Shown here one piece after another: positions 46,099 through 56,213 of a stretch of 64,000 bases of DNA (positions within the stretch are counted from its first letter, which is position 1; each line of letters opens with the position of its first letter). The DNA lies in contig CM075350.1 in the NCBI GenBank assembly GCA_037693485.1, positions 118,235,001 to 118,299,000 of the forward strand. The letters run 5' to 3'. The DNA comes from Kitagawia praeruptora. Its lineage: Eukaryota; Streptophyta; Magnoliopsida; Apiales; Apiaceae. The notes beneath the pieces were generated by a model. The model was not told the DNA's origin, ran no database searches, and saw only the letters and a list, made by a program, of their open reading frames with translations. Position numbers and translations under genes: made by a program.

Positions 46099-47651
46099 TG
46101 TTATGCTATAATTACGCAAGCGCACGTAGTCACAAGTAATACAATTAAAGTTCGTTCCACAGAGATCTGGTTAAGTTTTACTCATAAAATATGCCTATGC
46201 AACAATGTATGGTTTTAATTCACTGCTAAGAAAAATAACAAATTGGATTTGATTATCTAAATTAAACTAAGATGTAAATTATAAATCGAAGAATTAACTA
46301 ATTGACAAGAATTAAAATCAAATTACTTATATGAGATAAAACATGGGACTCTAACTTCATTATCTACTTCACTTAGAGTTGACACCTTTAATCAATACAC
46401 ATGTGGAATTTGATATCTGATCGAACAACACGAAACAAGTAAAAGTTACCTCTCGGTATACTAGTACCAAACTACACATGCATCCACAAATAAGATAGAA
46501 GATGGGTAGACACCAATTATGTTTAGACCCTATATCTCTATAGAATTTGAAAACATAAAGGTTTAAGCACAAGTCATCCACATAGATCACGTAGGGCAGC
46601 ATAATATCTCTATTCATGCCACAAATCATGATGTTAAAACATCAACCTATCCTATGCTAGCATGGCAAGTTCTAAATCTCAGGTTCCACTCTCGCTTCAC
46701 AAAAGATTAACAATTCAATTTAGATGTTAGCTACGCATCTAAAAGCATTAAGATTAACCATACGAGGATATCAAGAATTCACCACACGTAATCTTTAAAG
46801 CAATCAAACTACTAAGCTACATAAATAACTCCGTTAGAATCCCATGACAACGATTAGCTCATAATTGAACCGTTCATCGTCATGGGATTTGATGAAAACA
46901 TGATATAAATAAAAATATAAAAGAAAGAAACGATAATATTAATGAATTAAAGAGTTGAGAAAACAAATCTATGATTCAACGTATACAAAAGAGGAAGTAG
47001 ATCTAGATCCGTGCTTGTCACCGAGCTTTGAATCCTTTTCCACTTTTCTCCCTTGCGAAACTAACTTACAATAAAAACCCACACCCAATTACAAGGGTAA
47101 GATGTGTTTATATAGGCCTAGATATCTTGCCCAACAAGAAAAACAACCTATAATACAATTGGAAATAGGTTTGGATACCAAAAATACATTTAGAATTCGT
47201 TTAGGGGCAAAACGGAAATTTTCATCAATTTTTTCCCCGCAGCAGCGCTGCCTGCGCAGCTACCAGCGCAGCCTGCGCTGCTTCTTCTATTCTTGCACTG
47301 TGCAGGCGCAACCTGCGCTCTGTAGAGCGCTGCCAGCGCTTCCTTGGCTGGTGGCGGTTTAATTTCTGCATTTTTTCTTCGTTTTTCGTCCGTTTTCTTC
47401 CGTTCCTTTTGCAATAACTTCCCGTCTTCAATCCAATGACTTGCAAAACCCTTGATAGCTGATATTAAGCCACCATTCTTCATTCCATAGCATAATCAAC
47501 TCCAAAATTAACGGAAAATTCACCCCTAATCGATATTTCTCCAAACCTGCACAAGTAAATAAAACACATAAAACTACGACAATCTTGAGGCCAAATACAC
47601 CAATTTAAGCCGATACGGAACGTTCCAAGTGGATATAAAATCCACTTATCA
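46099..47651 (-). repeat. Athila 5' LTR, 1553 bp
   Basis: Matches 19413-20968 with about a dozen differences by eye, mostly in the GC-rich patch (about 47235-47345). It contains the promoter for gag-pol. Confidence 0.93.
47107..47114 (-). promoter_or_regulatory. TATA box of Athila 5' LTR
   Basis: Minus strand TATATAAA within ggcctatataaacacatc. The same box is at 20421-20428 in the other LTR. Confidence 0.5.
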
Positions 47652-47910
47652 GTATCAGAGCTCATGTTGGCAGGAGGACTCAGGTTCGACTCTCTGCCAC
47701 TTTCAATATTCTCAAGAATTATTATGAACACGAAGACAACTTACTGCACCAAAGATGAGTGCCTATGATCCATTTTTCGATCCATAAATGAATCTTGATA
47801 AGACCTTACTCTAACAATTTAAAATTTTAAAATGATCGATTACTTAACACATATCATCCTTGCAATTTCAAAATTTCTTTTTTAGAAAGAAATGATACTA
47901 TTAAAAAATA
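47652..47910 (+). mobile_element. Continuation of the copia-type remnant split by Athila
   Basis: It begins gtatcagagctcatgttgg, which completes the PBS that starts at 19406 (tggtatc, with gtatc duplicated as TSD). No gene follows. At about 47830-47850 the sequence cgattacttaaca recalls the LTR end at 19396-19405, so a diverged second LTR is possible; this would make a very small TRIM-like element. Weak evidence. Confidence 0.35.
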
Positions 47911-47941
47911 GTTATTGATGGGTACCCGCTGTAAAAGACGG

Positions 47942-47971
47942 TCTATTCGCGGGCACGCGCCCGCGAATAGA
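47942..47971. other. Perfect GC-rich hairpin in the LTR
   Basis: Arms tctattcgcgggc (47942-47954) and gcccgcgaataga (47959-47971) are exact inverted repeats with the loop acgc. It lies 26 bp from the LTR start in otherwise AT-rich sequence. Confidence 0.85.
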
Positions 47972-48345
47972 TGCCCGCCTACAGCTCAATGTTTGTCACT
48001 CTCACAGCACGTGTTATAAAGATATTTATCTTCTTAAATTATTCAACTTGATAAATAAATATCGTCACAAAAATATTCTTGTACAAAATATCTTGCTATA
48101 TTGCTCTACAAGACAGGGAACAATAAACTATTCAAGGGAACACAAGGACATCAAGTTGTAGCAGATAAACTCTGAGTAGTGCAAAACAAGTTGTAGAATG
48201 GCGGCGTGTCAGGAATGGTCACACCAATCACTGTAGCTTTTGCGGCTACCAAGTGGGGCTCACTGTAGCTTTTGCGGCTACCAAATGGGGCTCACTGCAG
48301 CTTTTACGGCTACCAAGTAGCCTACAGTGGCTGGAAGGCTTGACC

Positions 48346-48353
48346 TATAAATA
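48346..48353 (+). promoter_or_regulatory. TATA box of the Tat-like LTR
   Basis: tataaata within gacctataaataccccatt, repeated at 50157-50164 in the right LTR fragment. It lies between the 32-bp repeats and the LTR end, as expected for a U3/R boundary. Confidence 0.6.
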
Positions 48354-48617
48354 CCCCATTCTGCACATAAGGTAGGGGAGACACAATTAAGCACACACAA
48401 CTTTAAAAACACAAAAGCTCTCTACATATTCTCTTATTTAACATTCGATACACTTTTACCAGCTTGATTATTATTATTTCCGATTACTGATTCTTACACC
48501 GGAGGTGCTTGACGGCCACCACCCCCGGGCAAGCATTGTTTTGCAAATACCCGAACTCAGGTGACACGTCACGGAACAGTAGTCGGAAGCCTCTAATCAG
48601 CCGTGGGAGTTATCATT

Positions 48618-48634
48618 TGGAGCTAGAAGGAGGG
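48618..48634 (+). other. PBS-like sequence of the Tat-like element
   Basis: tggagctagaaggaggg follows the LTR by two bases. It starts TGG as tRNA-derived PBSs do, but I cannot assign the tRNA. Confidence 0.45.
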
Positions 48635-48740
48635 GGAATTTTTCTTAAAAAGAAATCCCTCGCCTGCTCTACCCGAACTAACTTCACGAGACAAAACACA
48701 AACAAAACAATCCCAAACAAACAGAACATACACTATTAAG

Positions 48741-50032
48741 ATGGCCCATAACACCAGATCTAGAGGCACTACGTCAGCAAACCCAGATGAAATACCACTA
48801 ATAGAAAAAGAAGGAAACACAAATGATGTTCCGCTGAAGAACCCGCTACTAAACCCAGAGCACCGCATACAGACTAACCCCCCTCGGGGAGACAACCACG
48901 AACAAATCCTTAGCCTGAACTTAACGGGCTATAATCAGCAACAGATAGATTTACTCATGCAGATAGCCTCGGCTTTCCCACAACAGGCCCAAGAGCCACC
49001 ATCTGAGCAAAGAGATTCCTAAGTAAACCTGCACGATGACCGCAATGAGGCACACAGCCGACCTCGGAAGGCCAATTCCGCCTTTTCTCGCCTAGGCTCT
49101 TCTCAAGAGACAAATCATGACAGGCACAATAAAAAGCATCATCAACCCGAGACATGGGAAGAAAATAGGAAACAGAGGGACCTGAGGAAAGTGATCATTG
49201 ACAAAAAAGCCGCCTATGAAAAGGTTGTAGCCGAATACGAAAAGCAAAAAAAAAGAGAACGATCCCCTGTTCGCGCGATAGAGATCGACAGCGCACAGCC
49301 AACCAACGCAGATATGATGCGTACTATTATGGAACTTAAGAAAAAGATAGAGGGTAATAGCGAGCCAGAGTTGGGCGGCACGCCTTTTACCATGAGGCTG
49401 GAGGCCGAGCCCCGTCAGAAAGACATCAAACATCACAGCTTCAATTCTTTTGACGGGTTGGGCGACCCGGAAGAGCATCTTAGCTACTTTGACCAGCTAG
49501 CTCTCCACTACGAATATAATGATCTAACGCGATGTCGTTTCTTTGCCGCGACTCTCCGCGGGAATGCACAGAGATGGTTCTCCAGAATAACCGCCAGGTC
49601 CATAAATACTTGGCTCGAGTTTAAAAAGCTATTCTTGAATAAATTCAAGGCGAACCAACAACATGAGGTTCATACCGTATTTCTAGAAACTATTGCACAA
49701 CGCAACGGAGAGACTTTGCAAAATTACATCGACCGCTTCAAGGAAGCCGTCAACAAAGTTGTCTGCGTTAATGAGACAGAGGCATTGGTCCACTTGAGAA
49801 GGGGCCTTAACCCCTATGAATGCAAAAAATACGTATGCCATCTCATGGAGACGAAACCCACCACTCTGGCAAAAACATATGATTTGGCATCCCAGGCTAT
49901 CAACGAGGCAGAATCCTTGAAAGTACTCAAACAATCCAGGAGCCCACCAACTCAATCCCCATTCTTCCAAAGGGAAAGATTTACGCCCTATCAAAGGCAA
50001 ACACTGGCTCAACATCAGGTACAAACTACTCA
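48741..50032 (+). pseudogene. gag: Tat-like gag, one stop and truncated
   Basis: ATG 48741 (MAHNTRSRGTTSANPDEI) starts a frame with a TAA at 49020-49022 that otherwise stays open to the LTR junction. The gag domain follows the stop: SFNSFDGLGDPEEHLSYFDQ, then FFAATLRGNAQRWFSRI, then FKKLFLNKFKANQQHE, then ETLQNYIDRFKEAVNKVV. This is the Tat/Retand-type gag. The normal C-terminus with its zinc knuckle is missing; from about 50033 the frame runs into LTR repeats and ends by chance at 50111. The stop may be a mutated CAA or CAG. Confidence 0.85.
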
Positions 50033-50426
50033 TGGGGCTCACTGTAGCTTTTGCGGCTACCAAGTGGGGCTCACTGTAGCTTTTGCGGCTACCAAGTTGG
50101 GCTCACTGTAGCTTTTGCGGCTATCAAGTGGCCTACAGTGGCTGGGAGGCTTGACCTATAAATACCCCATTCTGCACATAAGGTAGGGGGAGACACAATT
50201 AAGCACACACAACTTTAACAACACAAAAGCTCTCTACATATTCTCTTCTTTAAAACTCGATACACTCTTACCAGCTTGACTATTATTATTTCCGATTACT
50301 GATTCTTACACCGGATGTGCTTGACGGCCACCACCCCGGGCAAGCATTGTTTTGCAGATACCCGAACTCAGGTGACACGTCACGGAACAGTAGTCGGAAG
50401 CCTCTAATCAGCCGTGGGAGTTATCA
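50033..50426 (+). repeat. Right LTR of the Tat-like element, partial, about 394 bp
   Basis: Aligned with 48222-48615 at a constant offset of 1811. The 32-bp units begin at 50039, 50071 and 50103. The first 306 bp of the LTR are absent. Confidence 0.88.
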
Positions 50427-50431
50427 GTTAT

Positions 50432-51383
50432 GCTATCAGATTATGAGGAATTATCGACTGCTGAAATTTGAAGTCAAAACTGTTAAATATTAGGAGTGTT
50501 TGTTTCGGTTACTGAGTTTAGTTAACGAGAATCAAACTCTCAAATTCATCTTGATATTTAGATAGTAAATTTGAGCATGTTATTTTAGTCAGAAATATCT
50601 GATATTGCCCGTGCAATGCACGAGCATATTCTAGATATAATTAAATTATTAGTTTGTTTCGAGAATTTTTTATACATTTGCGTATCAGAATAACAATTTA
50701 TGAGTTATTCGACAAGTAAATTTAGTACAAATTTGTATTATATTTATATACATGAAATTTTTTATTTATTTATTTATCATCTTGTAGTCATTTGAACGTA
50801 TTTGTGACATACAAATATAATACTTAAAATATGTCAAAGATTATGTATAGTTTGATTTATTAGAGGTATAAATAACTACAATGCACATACATGCTTAATA
50901 TATAAATTTTACTCTAATAATTTTTTTTACTGTATTTAATTCATAAAAATTTACAGTAAATCTAATAATAGTATAATGACATATGGTATATGTTAGTGTA
51001 TATTATCATACATTTATATAAATCTATGCATATGTGTATGTATGTATGTACATATGTCTGTACAAATATGCAACCAAAAAATTAAAATCGTTGAGTGAAA
51101 TATTATCATATATTCATATAAATGTATGAATGTATGCATGTATGTACGTATGTATGTATTCATGTCTGTATGTATGTGTGTACATATGTATGTATGTATA
51201 AATTCACATAAATGTATAAATGTATGCATGTCTGTATGTATGTGTGTATATATGTATGTATGTATAAATATGCATATTAATTTTGTAGCATTTAATACTA
51301 TGTAGTAAATATATATTATGTATGTATTTGTATGTATGTATGTATGTATGTATGTATAAGTATGTATATTAATTTTGTAGTAT
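50432..51383. other. AT-rich DNA with a Helitron-like 3' end and a TATG microsatellite
   Basis: No gene. At 50608-50634 a hairpin (gcccgtgc...gcacgagc, one mismatch) is followed by atattctag, the form of a Helitron 3' end (hairpin then CTRR), but no matching 5' end is seen. Positions about 51020-51360 are dominated by tatg/catg repeats with an internal duplication of about 110 bp. The open frame on the minus strand at 51014-51229 only reflects the repeat. Confidence 0.5.
51020..51360. repeat. Tetranucleotide microsatellite (TATG, CATG, TACG variants)
   Basis: Runs such as atgtatgtatgtatgtatg alternate with gtctgtatgtatgtgtg. Larger units containing aaatgtatgaatgtatgcatg recur, and tatattaattttgtagtattta occurs in two versions at the right end. 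Confidence 0.85.
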
Positions 51384-51807
51384 TTAATAATAGGGTAAAG
51401 AGTTTCTGCTTGTCACTGTAGGAAATTTTCTATCCTAAGAAGGATCAAACTACGTCGTTTCATTTATTAGATCCCCTAACACATGTACGTGGGGTTTGTA
51501 CACAATACTACATCCTTCTTCTCAGTCATTCTCACGGAGACTGATGCCCTCAGAAATTAAAATCTTATTTTAACCTGTAAAGAGAGATTCAAGTGCCAAT
51601 TAAGAAAACTGATTAACAGATAATTCAGATGTACAACATGATGATAATTTGAATTCAGATTTATTCAATAAAAATATATGGTTGCACAAAATATAAATGT
51701 TGATATATCTGATCAACAAGAACCAATAACTCGGACGAGTTTTTACTACACTAATAAAAATGGGCATGTCAAATGGTGCAAGCTGATAATATTTCTGGTT
51801 ATTGGGC

Positions 51808-52891
51808 TGTAATATCCCGTAATTTTTAGAATAATATTAATAAAGAATAAGAGAATTAAAAGGATTAAAATTATATAATAAATAGGATTTAAAATTGGTT
51901 TAGCTTAATTGGGCCTAAAATATGGATCATTGTTGAATACGGATAACTTGTAGGTTTGGACATAGGGTTTTGAAACTCTATATAAACATCTTATGTTTCG
52001 TTACATCTTTATTATTAAAATTCGTAGGTCTTTTTCACACACAAATCAGCAGTCTTGTAAAATTCGTAGAAAATTCATCGTAAGTCAGAATTCGTTGATT
52101 CTGGACTTTTCAGAAAGGTCTTTTCGTGCTCTACAACTTTCGTTCTTTGAGTTTTTCAAGAAAACATCATTTAGAGGGTCAAAAAGTCAAAATACAGATC
52201 TGGTCAGGAGTGATTACATGTTTTGGATTCTTGTTTTTCCGTTTAGAGGTAAGTTTCCGATTGATCTTTCTAGTATTTTCAAAATTATGTGTTATGTGTA
52301 CGTATTTGTTATCAAAATTTGGTCTAAGTGATTATATTTGAAGTTACATGTATTTGTGTATCTGTGTGGTGTCTATACGATAATTTTGGAATTCTGATTT
52401 ATGCCATGGTTTGCGAAAATAAGAATAAGGACCGAGTCACCGGGTTGTAGTGACAATTTTCTGAAAATTTAGGACCGTTATCACCGGGTTGTAGTGGTCG
52501 TGGTATGAATTGTGAGTTTCAAGTTATTGTTGTTATGTGCTATCGAATTGTATCAAATAAGAATAAGTGCATCGTAAGTGATTCATTCGTATATCGTTAT
52601 TATATCGTATTGAATATTATACTATCTTGTATAATATGTGTTACTTGGCCTTACTAGTTGGATCGATTGTTTACTTGCTGGGCTGTATAGCTCATTACTT
52701 ACAATTTTCAGGTTTGGTGTAAGATCGAGTGGGATAGCGTTGGAGTTTGAAGAGCTTAGATTCGGAGTAGATTATCATTGTTAGCTGCGCTTTTGTAATA
52801 GTCACCATTTTAATAGACTTTTGATGATTAAATTGTATTTTGGTTCAGTTTTTGATTTAGAATTAATTTTCCGAAAAGTCGGGCTGTTACA
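51808..52891 (+). repeat. 5' LTR of the mini-interior element, 1084 bp
   Basis: TG...CA ends. tgggctgtatagctca at 52679-52694 is the family motif. A pair of accgagtcaccgggttgtag-like repeats lies at about 52431-52500. Its open frames (for example 51993-52331) recur in both LTRs and are not supported as genes. Confidence 0.88.
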
Positions 52892-53060
52892 GTTGGTATC
52901 AAGAGCTGGCTTTCCTTCGGAGTGTATTAGGTATGGGACTAGTACATTCTCTAGGATGCGATCCTTAGGACTAGAATTTAGGAATAGATGTATCACGAAC
53001 ATTTTGGAGTTTAGGATTGTTGTGAATTTGGGGACCAATTTTTTTTTAAGGAGGGTAGTA

Positions 53061-54142
53061 TGTAATATCCCGTAATTTTTAGAATAATATTAATAAAGAA
53101 TAAGAGAATAAAAAGGATTAAAATTAGATAATAAATAGGATTTAAAATTGGTTTAGCTTAATTGGGCCTAAAATATGGATCATATTTGAATACGGATAAC
53201 TTGTAGGTTTGGACATAGGATTTTGAAACTCTATATAAACATCTTATGTTTCGTTACATCTTTATTATTAAAATTCGTAGGTCTTTTTCACACACAAATC
53301 AGCAGTCTTGTAAAATTCGTAGAAAATTCATCGTAAGTCGGAATTCGTTGATTCTGGACTTTTCGGAAAGGTCTTTTCGTGCTCTACAACTTTCGTTCTT
53401 TGAGTTTTTCAAGAAAACATCATTTAGAGGGTCAAAAAGTCAAAATACAGATCTGGTCAGGAGTGATTACATGTTTTGGATTCTTGTTTTTCCGTTTAGA
53501 GGTAAGTTTCCGATTGATCTTTCTAGTGTTTTCAAAATTATGTGTTATGTGTACGTATTTGTTATCAAAATTTGGGCTAAGTGATTATATTTGAAGTTAC
53601 ATGTATTTGTGTATCTGTGTGGTGTCTATACGATAATTTTGGAATTCTGATTTATGCCATGGTTTGCGAAAATAAGAATAAGGACCGAGTCACCGGGTTG
53701 TAGTGACAATTTTCTGAAAATTTAGGACCGTTATCACCGGGTTGTAGTGGTCGTGGTATGAATTGTGAGTTTCAAGTTATTGTTGTTATGTGCTATCGAA
53801 TTGTATCGAATAAGAATAAGTGCATCGTAAGTGATTCATTCGTATATCGTTATTATATCTATTGAATATTATACTATCTTGTATAATATGTGTTACTTGG
53901 CCTTACTAGTTGGATCGATTGGTTACTTGCTGGGCTGTATAGCTCATTACTTACAATTTTCAGGTTTGGTGTAAGATCGAGTGGGATAGCGTTGGAGTTT
54001 GAAGAGCTTAGATTCGGAGTAGATTATCATTGTTAGCTGCGCTTTTGTAATAGTCACCATTTTAATAGACTTTTGATGATTAAATTGTATTTTGGTTCAG
54101 TTTTTGATTTAGAATTAATAGTCCGAAAAGTCGGGCTGTTAC
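53061..54142 (+). repeat. 3' LTR of the mini-interior element, 1082 bp
   Basis: A copy of 51808-52891 with about a dozen substitutions and small indels, including lack of the last base. Confidence 0.88.
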
Positions 54143-54434
54143 GTTATTGGGCATCGTGCTTAAGGATATTACTTATTAGTAAGGAGAGAAGATTGCTAAT
54201 TTAAAAAACCTAGTTTTAATATATAAAATTCGTAAAATGACGTAATGCCCAGCTAGGATAGAAAATTTTCTACAATGTCAAGCAAAAACTCTTTATCCTT
54301 AATAATATGTATTAAATATATTGATGTTAAAAGACTAAAATAATCATGAAAAGATATATTAGAAATGAGGGTAAAATTGTCATATTAAATTAATTTGCTC
54401 AGGAAAACCTCATGTTGATGTATTAGATAGGTAA

Positions 54435-56182
54435 CTAGCATAATAGCCCGTGCGAGGCACGTGCCATTTCTATCATTGTTGAACATCGCGAAGATGTGTA
54501 TTATATGAACGATTTGGTGAAATTTTTTACATTAGAAATATATGAAACAAATTTGGAGCACGTATGTGAATAATGCACGATTACCAAAAGTGTGGGAGGA
54601 TACCGCTGTGGCTTCTGATGCCAAAGCAACTTCTTCCTCGACCACCAATAGGCAAGTATGTCTTTGCAAGCATTTAAGGGGAAATGACCATGCAACAAAT
54701 TATTGAATGCTTTCATATTTAAAATTTTAGACATTTTACAATACATTTTGAAGATTAGAAGACCTTAAGTATTGCAACATACATGATCTTACTTATCAAA
54801 ATTAAAGTCCGAGATACTCCCTTTGTTCTCCTATTATATATAGAAGAAGATACACTGTTATATAGGGGTGAAGGAGACAAATAACTCTTTTTCTGATCAA
54901 AAAATTGAAAATAACGCTTTTGGAGAGGGGGTGATAAAAATATCATTTTGTTACGCATTTTCATTTTAGGTAATAATCCCTACGGGGCCTTTATACATGA
55001 TACGCATTTTCATCTTGGGTAATAGAGTTTGTTACACAATTTGATTATGTGTATCACACAAAAATCAAATAAAAAAATTGAAGATACGCATATAAATGGA
55101 TTACCTCGTTTAGAAATGCGTATCCAAAACGTTAAAAATAACTCGTGACTTCGAAAAATGTTATTTTCGTCATTTTTATTCAAAAAAGTGTTATTTTTAA
55201 CATTCTTTCGTTATATAGCACTATATACATAATCTTAATTATAGTATCGTCTCATAACTCAACGATATATTTTATTTAGTTATTTAATCGATAATTGATA
55301 ACCGACATGGAGTACAAATCTCATATACATATAAATGTTTCAAATTTCCTTTCAAAACTTCATATCTTTCTTATTTCGCTAATTAATTTGCTATATTTTG
55401 TATAGTACTTATCATACCGTCTTATAAATAAACTATACGTTATATGTAATTATTAACCAATAATCGATATGTAATCCAAATCGCATTTGTATATTTTTTT
55501 ATAAATTTTCTTAAAATTCATATTTTTAGTATGTCTATAGTTTAATTGATTCTAATTTGACCAACCAATTTTAATTTAGTGCATTTTTTTATTAAATTTC
55601 ATAACAAAATTAACCACGAGCACTTCATAGTTAAAGTCTGAGATACTCCATTTATTCTCCTATTATATATAGAAGAAGATACACTGTTATATAGGGGTGA
55701 ACGAGACAAATAACACTTTTTCTTATCAAAAAACTGAAAGTAACGTTTTTAGAGTGGGGGTGTTAAAAAATATCATTTTTGTTACGCATTTTCATTTTGG
55801 GTAATAGTTCCTACGGGGCCTTTATACATTATACACATTTTCATCTTGGGTAATAGAGTTTGTTACCCAATTTTATTATGCGTATCACACAAAAATCAAA
55901 TAAAAAAAATTGAAGATACGCATTTTCAAAATGCGTATCTTATATAAATGGATTACCTCGTAGAAATACGTATCCAAAACGTTAAAAATAACATGTGACT
56001 TTGAAAAATGTTATTTTCATCATTTTTATTCAAAAAAAGTGTTATTTTTAACATTATTTCGTTATATAGCACTATATACATAATCTTAATTATAGTATCG
56101 TCTCATAAGTCAATGATATATTTTATTTAGTTATTTAATCAATAACTGATAACCGACATGTAGTACAAATCTCATATATGTA

Positions 56183-56213
<31 letters not shown>

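Larger units (their letters stand above)
19413..47651 (-). mobile_element. Athila-like Ty3/gypsy element with two nested insertions
   Basis: LTRs at 19413-20968 (3') and 46099-47651 (5') flank the interior; the 5-bp TSD gtatc is present at 19408-19412 and 47652-47656. The PBS matches tRNA-Asp, as in Athila and Tat elements. In element order: gag (45956-44157), pol (44156-40569, broken), an extra ORF in the env-like position (29780-28623, broken), PPT (about 20969-20985). Removing the two nested insertions leaves about 11.8 kb, a normal Athila size. The LTRs differ at roughly a dozen sites by eye over 1.55 kb, so the insertion is fairly young. The target was the PBS of a copia-type element. 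Confidence 0.92.
47916..48615 (+). repeat. Left LTR of the Tat-like element, 700 bp
   Basis: Starts tgatgggtacccgctg and ends gggagttatca. It carries a 13-bp-arm hairpin (47942-47971), three 32-bp tandem units beginning at 48228, 48260 and 48292, and a TATA box (48346-48353). Confidence 0.9.
47916..50426 (+). mobile_element. Tat-like Ty3/gypsy element, internally deleted
   Basis: Complete left LTR 47916-48615, gag, then directly a partial right LTR (about 50033-50426); TSD gttat at 47911-47915 and 50427-50431. The end of gag, all of pol and the first 300 bp of the right LTR are gone. The gag is of the Tat/Retand type. The deletion joins gag to the 32-bp repeat tract of the LTR. The intact outer TSD shows that the deletion occurred after insertion, or that a deleted copy with a repaired LTR was inserted; the first is simpler. 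Confidence 0.88.
51808..54142 (+). mobile_element. Miniature-interior LTR element: 1.08-kb LTRs, 169-bp interior
   Basis: Two direct repeats, 51808-52891 and 53061-54142, start tgtaatatcccg and end gggctgttac(a). Between them lie only a PBS (tggtatcaagagc, 52894-52906: the tRNA-Met PBS with one extra a) and a PPT (aaggagggtagta, 53048-53060). The repeats differ at roughly a dozen positions by eye. It is flanked by a 10-bp direct repeat gttattgggc (51798-51807 and 54143-54152) rather than the usual 5 bp, and the final a of the right LTR is missing. No protein is encoded. The PPT core and LTR motif resemble the Tekay-like elements here. It is larger than a TRIM and has a much shorter interior than a LARD. 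Confidence 0.85.
51393..54298. mobile_element. Non-autonomous MULE-type transposon, split by a mini-LTR element
   Basis: The left end (51393-51437) and the reverse complement of the right end (54254-54298) match at about 40 of 45 positions: gggtaaagagtttctgcttg versus ggataaagagtttttgcttg, then gaaaattttctatccta in both. A 9-bp direct repeat ttaataata flanks it (51384-51392 and 54299-54307), as expected for Mutator-like elements. Without the LTR insertion it is about 560 bp and codes for nothing. Confidence 0.85.

Noticed and set aside
47680..47702. tRNA-like ggttcgactctctgcc
   Set aside because: The T-arm-like string follows a retrotransposon PBS; no full tRNA cloverleaf could be built around it.
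51014..51229. His/Thr/Tyr-rich open frame
   Set aside because: Direct translation of the TATG microsatellite.
51993..52341. 112- and 71-aa ORFs in the mini-LTR element, repeated at 53246-53594
   Set aside because: They lie in LTR sequence and overlap each other in different frames; no domain seen.
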